A stretch of DNA of 64,000 bases from an uncultured Verrucomicrobiota bacterium (GCA_937996795.1 CALKUH010000032.1:7168-71167), one strand, 5' to 3'. Positions 43,818-53,064 are shown, counted from the first letter of the stretch. Notes: generated from the sequence alone by a model not told the origin. Program-made: numbers and translations.

Positions 43818-44234
43818 ATGAGCAAAAAACTCTTCAGCGCGAAGCCGGGCAAACAGATTTCCGTTTTCCTGGAGAACCGGCCCGGGACCCTGTCCGCCGT
43901 CATCGACACGCTTCGTGAGCACGGCATCAACATGCTGGCGCTTTCACTGTCGGAAGGCCTGGACATCGGCTACCTCCGCATCATCGTGGACAAGCACGAC
44001 GAAGCCGTCGGGGTGCTGAAGCGCGCCGGCCACCTCGTGGTCGTGCGCGACATCGCGTTGCTGGCCGTCGCGAATGTGCCCGGCGGCTTGGCCAGCGCGG
44101 TGGATGTCTGGGCGAAGGCCGGCATCAATGTCGAATACGCGTATTCCGCGGACGACGCGCAGGCCGAGCAGAGCCTCATCGTCGCGCGCGTCAACGACCT
44201 CGACAAGGCAATCGCCGTGCTGAAGCACGCCTGA
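43818..44234 (+). CDS. Small tandem ACT-domain protein
   Basis: The 138-residue product consists of two ACT-like units, the first beginning KQISVFLENRPGTLSAVIDTL and the second near DIALLAVANVPGGLASAVDV. ACT domains bind amino acids and regulate enzymes or transcription. There is no attached catalytic domain. It follows the DapL-like gene by 53 bases and may be an amino-acid sensor for that step, which is inference. No Shine-Dalgarno sequence is seen before ATG 43818. A perfect palindrome CGCGAATTCGCG (44237-44248) lies just after the stop. Confidence 0.85.
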   Translation: MSKKLFSAKPGKQISVFLENRPGTLSAVIDTLREHGINMLALSLSEGLDIGYLRIIVDKHDEAVGVLKRAGHLVVVRDIALLAVANVPGGLASAVDVWAKAGINVEYAYSADDAQAEQSLIVARVNDLDKAIAVLKHA

Positions 44235-44304
44235 CGCGCGAATTCGCGTTCTCGCGATTGCATTTTCTCCGCGCTCCCGTCACTGTTGCCCGTCATACGG
44301 AGCA

Positions 44305-45411
44305 ATGAGCGAGTCCATCAGCGTCGAGATTCAGGAGGTGAGCAAGCGGTTCGGCGATTTTGCGGCCGTGAATCGCGTTTCGCTCACCATCCAGAAGGGA
44401 GAGTTCTTCTCCCTTCTTGGCCCCAGCGGGTGCGGCAAGACCACCTTGCTTCGGATGATCGGCGGCTTTGAACTGCCCACCGAGGGCCGCATCCTCATCG
44501 GCGACAAGGACGTGACGCATCTGCCGCCCTACAAGCGTCCGGTCAACATGGTGTTTCAATCCTACGCCCTGTTCCCGCATCTCAATGTGATCGACAACGT
44601 GGCGTTCGGACTGCGGTACAGGAAATTGTCCTCGTCCGCCGCGCAACAGAAGGCGCGCGATTCGCTGAATCTCGTCCGCATGGCCGGCTATGAGGATCGC
44701 ATGCCCGGCCAGCTCAGCGGCGGCCAGCGCCAGCGCGTCGCCCTGGCCCGCGCGCTGGCGATGGAGCCGGAGGTCCTGCTGCTGGACGAACCGCTTGGCG
44801 CGTTGGACCAGAAGCTCCGCAAGGAGGTGCAACTGGAATTGAAGAACCTCCAGAAATCCCTCGGACTTACCTTTGTTTTCGTGACGCATGACCAGGAGGA
44901 AGCGCTCACGATGAGCGATCGCATCGCGGTCATGAACCAGGGCCGCGTGGAACAGCTCGATGCGTCGCACCATGTGTTCGAATACCCGAAGACGGAATTC
45001 GTGGCGCAATTCATGGGCGCCCCCAATTTCTTCACCGGTGTCGTCAAATCCATCGCCGAGGGCCTGATGTACATCGGCGGACGGACCGACGCCGACATCC
45101 GCGTGCGCGCGTCGTCGGATGCCTGGCGGCCCGAGGACCCGATCCGCTTCGTCGTGCGCCCTGAAAAGCTCGACCTGCGCACCAAGTCCGGCACCTCGGA
45201 TGGCGAGGTCAGCATCGAGGTGACCATCGAGGATCGTGTCTATCAGGGCGTCAACACCGTGTGGGTGGTGCGCAGCGATGACGGCGAACGCTATTTTATC
45301 TATGAGCAGAACGACCGCCCGTTCCAGGAGAGCGGACGTTTCCGTGTCGGTGGGCGCGCGTTCATGAGTTGGAATCCGCGCGACACCGTGGTGATGGAGA
45401 AGACATCGTAA
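44305..45411 (+). CDS. potA: Spermidine/putrescine ABC transporter ATP-binding protein PotA
   Basis: PotA powers polyamine import by ATP hydrolysis. The 368-residue product has Walker A GPSGCGKTTLL, the Q loop in VFQSYALFPHLNV, signature LSGGQRQRVALARAL, Walker B VLLLDEPLGALD and switch His in FVTHDQEEALT. A TOBE-like C-terminal domain (about 275-360) follows, as in PotA and other OPN-family ATPases. GGAG five bases before ATG 44305 is a good ribosome site. It heads potABCD. Confidence 0.94.
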   Translation: MSESISVEIQEVSKRFGDFAAVNRVSLTIQKGEFFSLLGPSGCGKTTLLRMIGGFELPTEGRILIGDKDVTHLPPYKRPVNMVFQSYALFPHLNVIDNVAFGLRYRKLSSSAAQQKARDSLNLVRMAGYEDRMPGQLSGGQRQRVALARALAMEPEVLLLDEPLGALDQKLRKEVQLELKNLQKSLGLTFVFVTHDQEEALTMSDRIAVMNQGRVEQLDASHHVFEYPKTEFVAQFMGAPNFFTGVVKSIAEGLMYIGGRTDADIRVRASSDAWRPEDPIRFVVRPEKLDLRTKSGTSDGEVSIEVTIEDRVYQGVNTVWVVRSDDGERYFIYEQNDRPFQESGRFRVGGRAFMSWNPRDTVVMEKTS

Positions 45412-45486
45412 TCGTCCTCGTCCTCCTTCTCGTCCCCGACGATGGGCGTGAAGCGGACGACGACGGGGACGAGGACGGGGACGAGT
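45412..45486. repeat. Inverted repeat between potA and potB
   Basis: CTCGTCCCCG (45429-45438) faces two direct copies of its reverse complement, CGGGGACGAG, at 45464-45473 and 45476-45485. The units are CGTCCTC/GACGAGG. An ATG at 45442 lies within the repeat and would add 15 residues (GVKRTTTGTRTGTS) to PotB that look repeat-derived. Confidence 0.6.
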
Positions 45487-46386
45487 GTGAAGGAAGAAGC
45501 CGCAACGCCAAAGAAAGCGCCGTACCTGCTGATCACCCCGGCCTGGCTGGTCATCGGTCTCTTTTTCCTGTTGCCGCTGATCTTCATCTTTGTGATCAGT
45601 TTTGGCGCGCGCGGGACGTATGGCGGTCTGAAGCCGATCGCGGATTGGGGCGCGTACCTGCTCTCGGGCGAATTCCTCGCTAATTACAGGCAGTCGCTGG
45701 AGCCCCTGTACTGGCCGATCTACTGGCGTTCGTTCTGGATGGCTGTGGTGACGACCGGGCTCTGCCTGGTCATCAGCTATCCCATCGCCTACTACATCGC
45801 GATCATCGCGCCCGCGCGCTGGAAGAACCTGCTGCTCGCGCTGGTGGTGATCCCGTTCTGGACCAGCTTCCTGATCCGCACCTATGCGTGGGTTCTCATC
45901 CTGCGGACGGAGGGTCTCATCAATACCGTGCTGATGCAGGCCGGTTTGATCAATGCGCCGCTCGACCTGCTCTACAACGAGTTTGCCGTGATGGTCGGCC
46001 TTGTGTACGGCGAGCTGCCGTTCATGATTCTCCCGCTCTACGCGTCGCTTGAGAAGCTGGACCTCACCCTGCTGGAGGCCTCCAGTGATTTGGGCGCGAA
46101 CCATCCGTCCACCTTCTGGCGCGTGACCGTTCCGCTGACGATGCCGGGTATCGTGGCCGGCATTGTGCTGGTGTTCATCCCGAGCATCGGACAATTCGTG
46201 GTGTCCGACCTGCTGGGCGGCGCGAAGAGCATGTTGGTGGGCAACCTGATCCAGAACCAGTTCGCGATCGCGCGCAACAAGCCCTTCGGTTCCGCCATCG
46301 CCTTTGAGCTCACCGCCGTCGTCCTGCTCTTGCTGCTCGCCTATGCCTGGTGGTCCAAGAAAAAGGGCCAGGAGGCGATGTTGTGA
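45487..46386 (+). CDS. potB: Spermidine/putrescine ABC transporter permease PotB
   Basis: The 299-residue permease has six membrane helices, the first at YLLITPAWLVIGLFFLLPLIF. The EAA-loop for coupling to PotA reads LEASSDLGANHPSTFWRVTVPL. GTG 45487 is chosen because the upstream in-frame ATG 45442 lies inside a dispersed inverted repeat and adds a Thr/Arg/Gly tail unlike PotB. Residues KEEAATPKKAP then form a normal short cytoplasmic N-terminus. potC begins 19 bases downstream. Confidence 0.88.
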   Translation: MKEEAATPKKAPYLLITPAWLVIGLFFLLPLIFIFVISFGARGTYGGLKPIADWGAYLLSGEFLANYRQSLEPLYWPIYWRSFWMAVVTTGLCLVISYPIAYYIAIIAPARWKNLLLALVVIPFWTSFLIRTYAWVLILRTEGLINTVLMQAGLINAPLDLLYNEFAVMVGLVYGELPFMILPLYASLEKLDLTLLEASSDLGANHPSTFWRVTVPLTMPGIVAGIVLVFIPSIGQFVVSDLLGGAKSMLVGNLIQNQFAIARNKPFGSAIAFELTAVVLLLLLAYAWWSKKKGQEAML

Positions 46387-46405
46387 AGAACTGTAGAATG
46401 CGGGA

Positions 46406-47275
46406 ATGCTGATGCCTGACAGCCTCGAGACCTCGCCCCAGTTTGTAGGCGCCCGTGAACCGGCGGCGCGCGGCGCGACTCCGTTCCGATGGGAGCGCAA
46501 GCTCATGGGCCTGCACTCCGCGTTGGTGTATTTCTTTCTCTACGCGCCCATCGTGATCCTGATCGTCTTCTCCTTCAACGAAGCCCGGCAAACCGCCCGG
46601 TGGGAGGGGTTTACCTTCCAGTGGTACGGCAAGCTGATGGAGAACAAGCTGATTTTGCGCTCGGTGCAGAACAGCCTGATCGTCGCGGGCGCGACGACGC
46701 TGGCCTCCACGATCATCGGCACGCTCGCCGCCCTCGCCCTCGGGCGCTATGCGTTCCGGGGAAAAGGCGCGACGCAGGCCGCCTTGTTTTTGCCCATCAT
46801 CATCCCCGAAATCGTGTTCGGCGTGGCGCTGGTCACCTTTTTCGGCGCGGTGCAGTTCCAACTCAGCATCTGGACGGTCATCATCTCCCACGTCGCGTTC
46901 AGCATCTCCTATGTGGCGATCGTCGTCCGTGCGCGCCTCGCGGGCTTCGACCGGTCGCTGGAGGAGGCGGCGATGGACCTTGGCGCCGGGCCGATCCAGA
47001 CGTTCTTCCGGGTGACGCTGCCCCTGATCCTGCCGGGGGTCATCGCCGGCGCGCTGCTGGTGTTCACGATTTCCATCGACGACTACGTCGTCAGCTCCTT
47101 CGTCGCCGGGGCGGGCGCCACCACGCTGCCGATCCAGATCTACTCCATGATCAAGGTGGGCGTGACGCCGGAGGTCAACGCGGTTTCCACCTTGTTGCTC
47201 CTCGTCACGGTGGTTATGATTTTGTTTGCGCAACGGCTGCAACAGCAGTCCGGCGATGGAGGAAATAAGCGATGA
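46406..47275 (+). CDS. potC: Spermidine/putrescine ABC transporter permease PotC
   Basis: The 289-residue permease has a cytoplasmic N-terminus of about 35 residues and six membrane helices (first LVYFFLYAPIVILIVFSF). The EAA-loop is LEEAAMDLGAGPIQTFFRVTLPL, and FTISIDDYVVSSFVAG is characteristic of PotC. ATG 46412 is an equally likely start, given GCGGGA at 46399-46404. The stop overlaps the potD start as ATGA. Confidence 0.94.
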   Translation: MLMPDSLETSPQFVGAREPAARGATPFRWERKLMGLHSALVYFFLYAPIVILIVFSFNEARQTARWEGFTFQWYGKLMENKLILRSVQNSLIVAGATTLASTIIGTLAALALGRYAFRGKGATQAALFLPIIIPEIVFGVALVTFFGAVQFQLSIWTVIISHVAFSISYVAIVVRARLAGFDRSLEEAAMDLGAGPIQTFFRVTLPLILPGVIAGALLVFTISIDDYVVSSFVAGAGATTLPIQIYSMIKVGVTPEVNAVSTLLLLVTVVMILFAQRLQQQSGDGGNKR

Positions 47276-48312
47276 AGAGAATCCTGATGACAGCGGCCGC
47301 CCTCTGCTGCGGCGTCGCGCTCCTGGCGGGCTGCGGCAAAAAGGACCGGAACGTCCTCAACATTTACATCTGGTCGGCCTATCTGCCGGATGAAGTCATC
47401 GCCGAGTTCTCGCAAAAAACCGGCATCCGCGTGAACTACGACACCTACGACTCGAACGAGGCGCTGCTGGAAAAACTGCAATCCGGTGTCGCCGACTACG
47501 ACCTCGTCGTGCCGTCCGACTACATGGTCACGATCCTTGCGGCCGAGGGGCTCGTGCAGGAAATCGACCACGGCAAGATCACGACGTGGGGCAACCTCGA
47601 CCCGAAATTCCTCAACAAGAAATTCGATCCCGAGAACAAACACTCGCTGCCTTATTTCTGGGGCACCACGGGCGTCGGGTTCAATCGCGAGAAGTTCCCG
47701 AACGGCGTCGAGAGCTGGGGCGCGATGTTTGACGCCGCGAATGCGGGGCGCATCCTGATGCTGGACGACGTGCGCGAGTGCTTTGCCGTGGCGCTGAAAT
47801 ACATGGGCAAGTCGCTCAACGAGACCGATCCCGAGGTGCTGCGCGAAGCCGCCGATCTGCTCAAGGAGCAGAAGAAACTCGTGCGCACCTACAACAGCGG
47901 CGACTTCCACAACATCCTCGCGTCGGGCGATGTGGACCTCGCGCACGGCTACAACGGCCAGATGGCCGAAGCGGTCTCCGCGGCGCCGGAAAAGCTCGGC
48001 TATGTCGTCCCGAAGGAGGGCGGCACGTTCTGGATGGATAACCTGTGCATCCCCGCCAAGTCGCGCAACGTGGAGAACGCCTATGCGTTCATTTCCTACA
48101 TCATGGAGCCCGAGGTGAACGCGAAGATCGTGAATGGCGTCAGCTACGCCAGCGCGAACGCCGCGGCGCGCGCGTTCATCAAACCGGAAATCCTGCAAGA
48201 CCAGGCCATCTATCCGCCCGACGAAATCGTGGCCCGCTGCGAATTCCTCGAAGATGTCGGCGAAGCCGCGACGGTCTACGACCGGCTCTGGACCGAAATC
48301 AAAGCGCAGTAA
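47272..48312 (+). CDS. potD: Polyamine ABC transporter substrate-binding lipoprotein PotD
   Basis: The 346-residue product has a lipoprotein signal with lipobox LLAGC and lipidated Cys21, so it is anchored in a membrane rather than free in the periplasm. It has the extracellular-solute-binding fold with NIYIWSAYLPDEVI, YDLVVPSDYMVTILA, PYFWGTTGVGFN and FWMDNLCIPAKS. PotD and PotF bind spermidine and putrescine through Trp, Asp and Glu residues. The adjoining putrescine-degrading operon suggests putrescine. A strong terminator follows. Confidence 0.93.
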   Translation: MKRILMTAAALCCGVALLAGCGKKDRNVLNIYIWSAYLPDEVIAEFSQKTGIRVNYDTYDSNEALLEKLQSGVADYDLVVPSDYMVTILAAEGLVQEIDHGKITTWGNLDPKFLNKKFDPENKHSLPYFWGTTGVGFNREKFPNGVESWGAMFDAANAGRILMLDDVRECFAVALKYMGKSLNETDPEVLREAADLLKEQKKLVRTYNSGDFHNILASGDVDLAHGYNGQMAEAVSAAPEKLGYVVPKEGGTFWMDNLCIPAKSRNVENAYAFISYIMEPEVNAKIVNGVSYASANAAARAFIKPEILQDQAIYPPDEIVARCEFLEDVGEAATVYDRLWTEIKAQ

Positions 48313-48334
48313 AATCGCGCGGCCATCGGCCTTG

Positions 48335-48373
48335 AAACGCCCGCCGGACCTCCTCCGGCGGGCGTTTGTTTTT
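48335..48373 (+). terminator. Rho-independent terminator of potABCD
   Basis: AAACGCCCGCCGGA (48335-48348) and TCCGGCGGGCGTTT (48354-48367) form a perfect 14-base stem with loop CCTCC. GTTTTTT follows at 48368-48373. Confidence 0.92.
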
Positions 48374-48400
48374 GCAGCGTCTGTAAATTACAGACCCTGC
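48374..48400. promoter_or_regulatory. Palindrome with CGTCTGTAA half-sites before the putrescine operon
   Basis: GCAGCGTCTGTAA and TTACAGACCCTGC form a 27-base inverted repeat with one mismatch, centred on A48387. The core CGTCTGTAA also occurs in the tandem elements before purQ and the GlyA fusion, but there in direct orientation. It lies about 165 bases before the predicted promoter of the aminotransferase operon. The role is unknown. The rest of 48401-48540 holds no recognisable gene. Confidence 0.45.
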
Positions 48401-48540
48401 ACGGGGCGCGGGATGAAATTTTGTAATCGGTTGATCGCGAGTGAAATGCAGCACGAAACACGGCCGAAATGCGGAATTCTTCGGCAAAATCGTGTCAACT
48501 CGCACATCCTGCTGGGGTGCAAGCGATAGCAGTGGCCCTT

Positions 48541-48570
48541 TTTCGCATTTCCCAAGCGGCGGGGTATAGT
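48541..48570 (+). promoter_or_regulatory. Predicted promoter of the putrescine-degradation operon
   Basis: TATAGT (48565-48570) is a strong -10 box. TTTCGC (48541-48546) is a weak -35 with an 18-base spacer. A leader of about 20 bases carries GGAGG at 48583-48587, eight bases before ATG 48596. Confidence 0.5.
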
Positions 48571-48595
48571 AGTTCCAACCCCGGAGGGCGCAGCC

Positions 48596-50095
48596 ATGAC
48601 ACCGGAGCCCACCAAAAGTGCCGCCCAGACGCGGGCGGGAATCGCCGCGATCGCCGAGCCGGAGGCGAAGTCGCCTGAAGCGCCGGCCTGCGCGTTGAAC
48701 AAGACGGAGATGGTGTACCGCAAGTCGAGCGACTATCTCGATTTGGTGAGCGGGCACGACCTCACGCCGGAGGCGAAGCAGCAGATCCTTGAGAAGACGC
48801 TGACGAATTTCGACGACTACTTCAACCGCGGCTTCCTGCATTACCGCAAGTCCGTGGCGGAGGCGGAGGATTTCGCCGCGATCGAGTGGACGGGGCAGGG
48901 GTCGATCATCGAGGACCTGATGGGGCGGAAGTTCATCGACTGCCTCGGCGGGTTCGGCGTCTACAACATGGGGATCCGCCACCCGAAGATCATCCAGGCG
49001 GTGCAGGCGCAGCTCGCGCGCATGCCGCTGAGTTCGCAGGAGCTGCTTGATCCGCTGCGCGGCTATCTCGCGGAATTGCTGGGCGAACTTGCGCCGGGCG
49101 ACTTGCAGGACTGCTTCTTCATCAACAACGGGACCGACGCGGTGGAGGGCGCGTTGAAACTCGCGCGGCTCTACACCAAGAAGGCCGGGTTCATCGCCGC
49201 GACCGGCGGTTTCCACGGCAAGTCGATGGGCTCGCTGTCGGTGATGGGCAAGGCGGTGTATCGCAAGCCGTTTGCGCCGCTGTTGGAGGACGTGTTCTTT
49301 GTCGACTACGGCGACGTCAAGGACCTCGAGCGCGAGCTGCGCAAGCTGGACGCGCTGGGCGAGGACATCGCGGCGATCATCCTCGAGCCGGTGCAGGGGG
49401 AGGCGGGCGCGATTGCCCCGCCGGACGATTACCTTCCGCGTGTGCGCGAATTGTGCGACCACTACCGCATCCTGATGATTCTCGACGAGGTGCAGACGGG
49501 CATGGGCCGGTGCGGCCGCAACTTCGCCTGCGAGTTGTGGAACGTGACGCCGGACATCCTGTGCCTCGGCAAGGCGCTGGGTGGCGGCGTCATGCCGTTG
49601 AGCGCGTTCATGAGCACGCCGAAAATTTGGAAGGTGCTCGAGGACAATCCGTTCATCCACAGCTCGACGTTTGGCGGCAATCCGCTGGCCTGCGCGGCGG
49701 GGATCGCGGCGATCAACGTCATGCTGGAGGAGGACCTGCCCCGGCAGGCGGCGGAGAAAGGGGAGTTCCTTGTAAAACGGCTGCGCGCGTTGCACGCGCT
49801 GTATCCGGACATCATCCGGGCGATCAACGGCAAAGGTCTGCTGCTCGGTCTCGAGTTCCACGACAAGAACGTGGGCTACAAGGTGGCGGCGGGGCTTTTC
49901 AAACGTGGCGTGCTCGTGGCGGGCACCCTGCTCGGCGCGCGCACGGTGCGCATCGAGCCGGCGCTGAATATCAGCTACGACCTGCTGGAAAAGATGCTCG
50001 CGCGGCTGGCGGATACGCTTGAGGAGCTGGATCGCACGCTTGATGCGAAGTCCCGGGAAAAAGCGATGAAGGAGGCGCGGGAGGGTAAGGATTAA
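48596..50095 (+). CDS. patA: Putrescine aminotransferase (PatA/YgjG-like)
   Basis: This PLP enzyme would transfer an amino group from putrescine to 2-oxoglutarate, giving 4-aminobutanal. The 499-residue product has PLP-binding Lys326 in LGKALGGGVMP (E. coli PatA Lys300 plus the longer N-terminus here). Other family phrases are FIDCLGGFGVYNMGIRHPKI, NNGTDAVEGALKLAR and LDEVQTGMGRCG. The first 35 residues are a low-complexity extension. It opens a six-gene operon (spacings 19, 10, 12, -4 and -4 bases) directly after potABCD, supporting a polyamine substrate. Confidence 0.88.
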   Translation: MTPEPTKSAAQTRAGIAAIAEPEAKSPEAPACALNKTEMVYRKSSDYLDLVSGHDLTPEAKQQILEKTLTNFDDYFNRGFLHYRKSVAEAEDFAAIEWTGQGSIIEDLMGRKFIDCLGGFGVYNMGIRHPKIIQAVQAQLARMPLSSQELLDPLRGYLAELLGELAPGDLQDCFFINNGTDAVEGALKLARLYTKKAGFIAATGGFHGKSMGSLSVMGKAVYRKPFAPLLEDVFFVDYGDVKDLERELRKLDALGEDIAAIILEPVQGEAGAIAPPDDYLPRVRELCDHYRILMILDEVQTGMGRCGRNFACELWNVTPDILCLGKALGGGVMPLSAFMSTPKIWKVLEDNPFIHSSTFGGNPLACAAGIAAINVMLEEDLPRQAAEKGEFLVKRLRALHALYPDIIRAINGKGLLLGLEFHDKNVGYKVAAGLFKRGVLVAGTLLGARTVRIEPALNISYDLLEKMLARLADTLEELDRTLDAKSREKAMKEAREGKD

Positions 50096-50114
50096 GCAAC
50101 GCCAGGAGTGCCGG

Positions 50115-51587
50115 ATGAACACACACTGGATCAACGGCCGATGGGTGCAGACGCGGGAGGAGCGCATTCCCGTGCGGAATCCCGCCACGGGGCGCGCGGT
50201 GGACCGGATTCCGTCCGGCGGCCCGAAGACCGCCGACCTCGCGGTGAAGGCGGCGCGCAAGGCGTTCGAGGACTGGCGCTGGATGCCCGGCGTCGAGAAG
50301 GCGGCGCTGCTGCATGAGGTTGCGCGCCGCATGCGCGCGATGCAGAAGCCGCTTGCGAACATGATGACGAAGGAGGGCGGCAAGCCGTGGTGCGAGAACC
50401 GGGACGAAGTGGAGTGGACCGCGGCGTGTTTCGACTACTACGCGGAGATCGGTCGCAACGCGCGCGGGGCGTCGCTCCCGCCGGTGGCCCATCACCAGGT
50501 CAATTTCACCATCAAGGAGCCTTACGGCGTGGTTGTCGGCATTGTGCCGTGGAACTACCCGCTGCTGCTCATGTCGTGGAAAGTCGCGCCTGCGCTGGCC
50601 GCGGGCAATACGGTTATCCTGAAGCCGAGCGAAGAAACGCCCCTGGCGACGCTGATGCTGGCGGATGCCTTTGCCGTGCTGCCGCCGGGCGTTCTCAACA
50701 TTGTGGTCGGCTACGGCGAACAGGTGGGAGAAGCGTTGGTCCGGCATCCGGGCACGGACTTGATCGCGCTGACCGGATCCGTCGCCACCGGTCGCCACGT
50801 GGGTACATTGTGCGCCGACCAGGTGAAGAAATTCCACGCGGAATTGGGCGGCAACGACCCGTTCATCGTCTGCAGCGATGCGGACCTGGATGTCGCGGTG
50901 CGCGGCGCGTGCTGGGCGGCGTTCCTGAACACGGGCCAGGTGTGCACGAGCGCGAAGCGCATTTATGTCTTCGAAGAGATCGCGGATGCCTTTGTCCGCC
51001 GCGCCGTTGCGTTCGCAAAGTCGTTGCGCATCGGCGATGGCCGGGACCCGCGGACCGACATCGGCCCGATGATCAACGCGCGCCAGCGCGATGATGTGCA
51101 TGCGCGCGTGATGGATGCCGTGGCGCAGGGCGCGCGCCTGCGCTGCGGCGGGCGGATTCCGCCCCGCCTGAAACGCGGCTATTTCTACGAGCCGACGATC
51201 CTGACCCACGTGACGCATGACATGGAGGTGGTGAAGACCGAGACGTTCGGCCCGGTGATGCCCATCATGCGCGTGCGGGACATTGATCACGCCATCGCCT
51301 GCGCGAACGATTCCACCTTCGGACTCGGCGCGAACCTCTACACCAACAACATGGAATGGGCGATGAAGGCGATGGAGCGCATCACCGCCGGCACCTTCTG
51401 GATCAATGATCCGCTGACCGACAACGATGCCGGTCCCTTCGGCGGCATGCGGCAGACGGGCCACAGCCGCGAGCTGGGCGAGGAGGGGTTGGACGCCTTC
51501 CGCGAAACGAAGCATGTGCATCTGGACTACAAGCAGGAGGTGAAGCCGTATTGGTATCCGTATGCGAAGTACAATACGGGTGGATGA
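50115..51587 (+). CDS. NAD(P)-dependent aldehyde dehydrogenase, probably 4-aminobutanal dehydrogenase
   Basis: The 490-residue aldehyde dehydrogenase has the coenzyme segment GIVPWNYPLLLMSWK, general-base Glu in HAELGGNDPF and catalytic Cys277 in NTGQVCTSAKR. The C-terminal substrate segment reads DPLTDNDAGPFGGMRQTGHSRELG. Placed right after the putrescine aminotransferase, it most likely oxidises 4-aminobutanal to GABA, the PatD role. Substrate is inferred from context. It ends 10 bases before a second aldehyde dehydrogenase. Confidence 0.88.
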   Translation: MNTHWINGRWVQTREERIPVRNPATGRAVDRIPSGGPKTADLAVKAARKAFEDWRWMPGVEKAALLHEVARRMRAMQKPLANMMTKEGGKPWCENRDEVEWTAACFDYYAEIGRNARGASLPPVAHHQVNFTIKEPYGVVVGIVPWNYPLLLMSWKVAPALAAGNTVILKPSEETPLATLMLADAFAVLPPGVLNIVVGYGEQVGEALVRHPGTDLIALTGSVATGRHVGTLCADQVKKFHAELGGNDPFIVCSDADLDVAVRGACWAAFLNTGQVCTSAKRIYVFEEIADAFVRRAVAFAKSLRIGDGRDPRTDIGPMINARQRDDVHARVMDAVAQGARLRCGGRIPPRLKRGYFYEPTILTHVTHDMEVVKTETFGPVMPIMRVRDIDHAIACANDSTFGLGANLYTNNMEWAMKAMERITAGTFWINDPLTDNDAGPFGGMRQTGHSRELGEEGLDAFRETKHVHLDYKQEVKPYWYPYAKYNTGG

Positions 51588-51597
51588 GGTGATGGCC

Positions 51598-53052
51598 ATG
51601 AACACGTGGAAGAACTTCATTAACAACGAGTGGGTGGCGGCTGCCGACACGCGCGCCGTGGTGGATCCGGCGACGGGCAAGGTGCTGGCCCGCGTGGCGG
51701 AATCAAACCGCGCGGATGTGGAGCGGGCGGTTTCGGCCGCGCGAGAGGCGTTTGACGCCGGGCCCTGGCGGCAGTCCACCGCCCAGCAACGCGGCCGCGT
51801 CTTGTTCAAGATGGCGGAACTTGTGCGCGCGCATGCCGCGGAGCTCGCGGAACTGGAGACGCGGAACTGCGGGAAGCCCATAGTCGAAAGCGAATTCGAC
51901 ATGGCTGATGCGGCGACGTGTCTGGAGTATTACGGCGGGCTGGCGACGAAAATCCACGGGGAGACGCTGTTGGTCCCCGACAACGCGATCAACCTCACCT
52001 TGAAGGAACCGGTGGGGGTGGCCGCGCTGATCGTGCCGTGGAATTATCCCTTGTTGCTGACCATGTGGAAGCTGGCGCCCGCGTTGTCCGCGGGATGCAC
52101 GGTCGTTGTGAAACCGGCCGAGCAGACGCCGCTCACCCTGCTGCGGTTTGCCGAGCTGGTGAAGCAGCACGTGCCGGAACTGCCGGTCGGTGTTCTAAAT
52201 GTGGTGAGCGGTGACGGGCCGGTGGCGGGTCGTGCGCTGGTCGAGTCGATGAACGTGGACAAGGTGGCCTTCACCGGCGGCACGGAGACGGGGCGCGAGG
52301 TGTTGCGTGGCGTGGCCAATTCCAACCTCAAGAAGGTCTCGCTCGAATTGGGCGGCAAATCGCCGAACATCTATTTTGCCGACGCCGACATGGATGCGGC
52401 GACGGACGGGGCGTTGTTCGGCGTGTTCATTAACCAGGGCGAGGTGTGCTCCGCCGGCTCGCGCGTGCTCGTGCAGGAGCCGGTTTACATGAAGTTCCTC
52501 TCCCGCATGAAGGAGAAGACGAAACGAATCAAGCTGGGCGATCCGATGCGGCGCAGCACGAAAATGGGTCCGCTGGTGACCGAGGAGCACCGCGAGCGGG
52601 TGTTGCAGTACATTTCGATGGGCAAGAAGGAGGGGCGGCTCGTGGCGGGGGGCGGGGTTCCCAAGGGCCTGAAGGGGGCCTTTGTGGAACCTACCATTTT
52701 CGAGACGGACAATAGCGCGCGGCTGGCCCGGGAGGAGATTTTCGGGCCCGTTGTCGCGGTGATTCCGTTCAAGGATGAGGAGGACGCCATTCGCATTGCA
52801 AACGACACCCCGTATGGACTCGCGGCGGCCGTGTGGTCGCGCGACATCTTCCGCTGTCTGCGCGTGGTGAAGGCCCTGCGCGCGGGGATCGTCTGGGTCA
52901 ACACGATGCAGCCGTGTTACGTGGAGTCGCCGTGGGGCGGTTACAAGCAGAGCGGACACGGCCGCGAAATGAGCCTGCACGGGCAGGAGGAATTCCTGGA
53001 GACCAAGCAGGTTCACATCAACCTGAACGAGGCGCCGATCGGCTGGTATTGA
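51598..53052 (+). CDS. NAD(P)-dependent aldehyde dehydrogenase (betaine- or succinate-semialdehyde-type)
   Basis: The 484-residue product has LIVPWNYPLLLTMWK, Glu in SLELGGKSPNI, catalytic Cys in NQGEVCSAGSR and C-terminal SPWGGYKQSGHGREMS. The GGYKQSG pattern is common in betaine-aldehyde-type enzymes. In this operon it may oxidise 4-aminobutanal or succinate semialdehyde; with its neighbour it completes putrescine to succinate. ATG 51598 is preferred over 51592 because GAGGTG lies eight bases upstream. It shares only family-level similarity with the preceding dehydrogenase, so a recent duplication is unlikely. Confidence 0.88.
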   Translation: MNTWKNFINNEWVAAADTRAVVDPATGKVLARVAESNRADVERAVSAAREAFDAGPWRQSTAQQRGRVLFKMAELVRAHAAELAELETRNCGKPIVESEFDMADAATCLEYYGGLATKIHGETLLVPDNAINLTLKEPVGVAALIVPWNYPLLLTMWKLAPALSAGCTVVVKPAEQTPLTLLRFAELVKQHVPELPVGVLNVVSGDGPVAGRALVESMNVDKVAFTGGTETGREVLRGVANSNLKKVSLELGGKSPNIYFADADMDAATDGALFGVFINQGEVCSAGSRVLVQEPVYMKFLSRMKEKTKRIKLGDPMRRSTKMGPLVTEEHRERVLQYISMGKKEGRLVAGGGVPKGLKGAFVEPTIFETDNSARLAREEIFGPVVAVIPFKDEEDAIRIANDTPYGLAAAVWSRDIFRCLRVVKALRAGIVWVNTMQPCYVESPWGGYKQSGHGREMSLHGQEEFLETKQVHINLNEAPIGWY

Positions 53053-53064
53053 GCGACGAATCCC

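Noticed and set aside
44237..44248. Perfect palindrome CGCGAATTCGCG as a regulatory site
   Set aside because: A single occurrence built from GC-rich repeat units before potA. No promoter alignment, so no function assigned.
48401..48540. Riboswitch-like leader before the putrescine operon
   Set aside because: Only weak hairpins are visible (for example CCGAA/TTCGG), the predicted promoter lies downstream, and no known riboswitch core was recognised.
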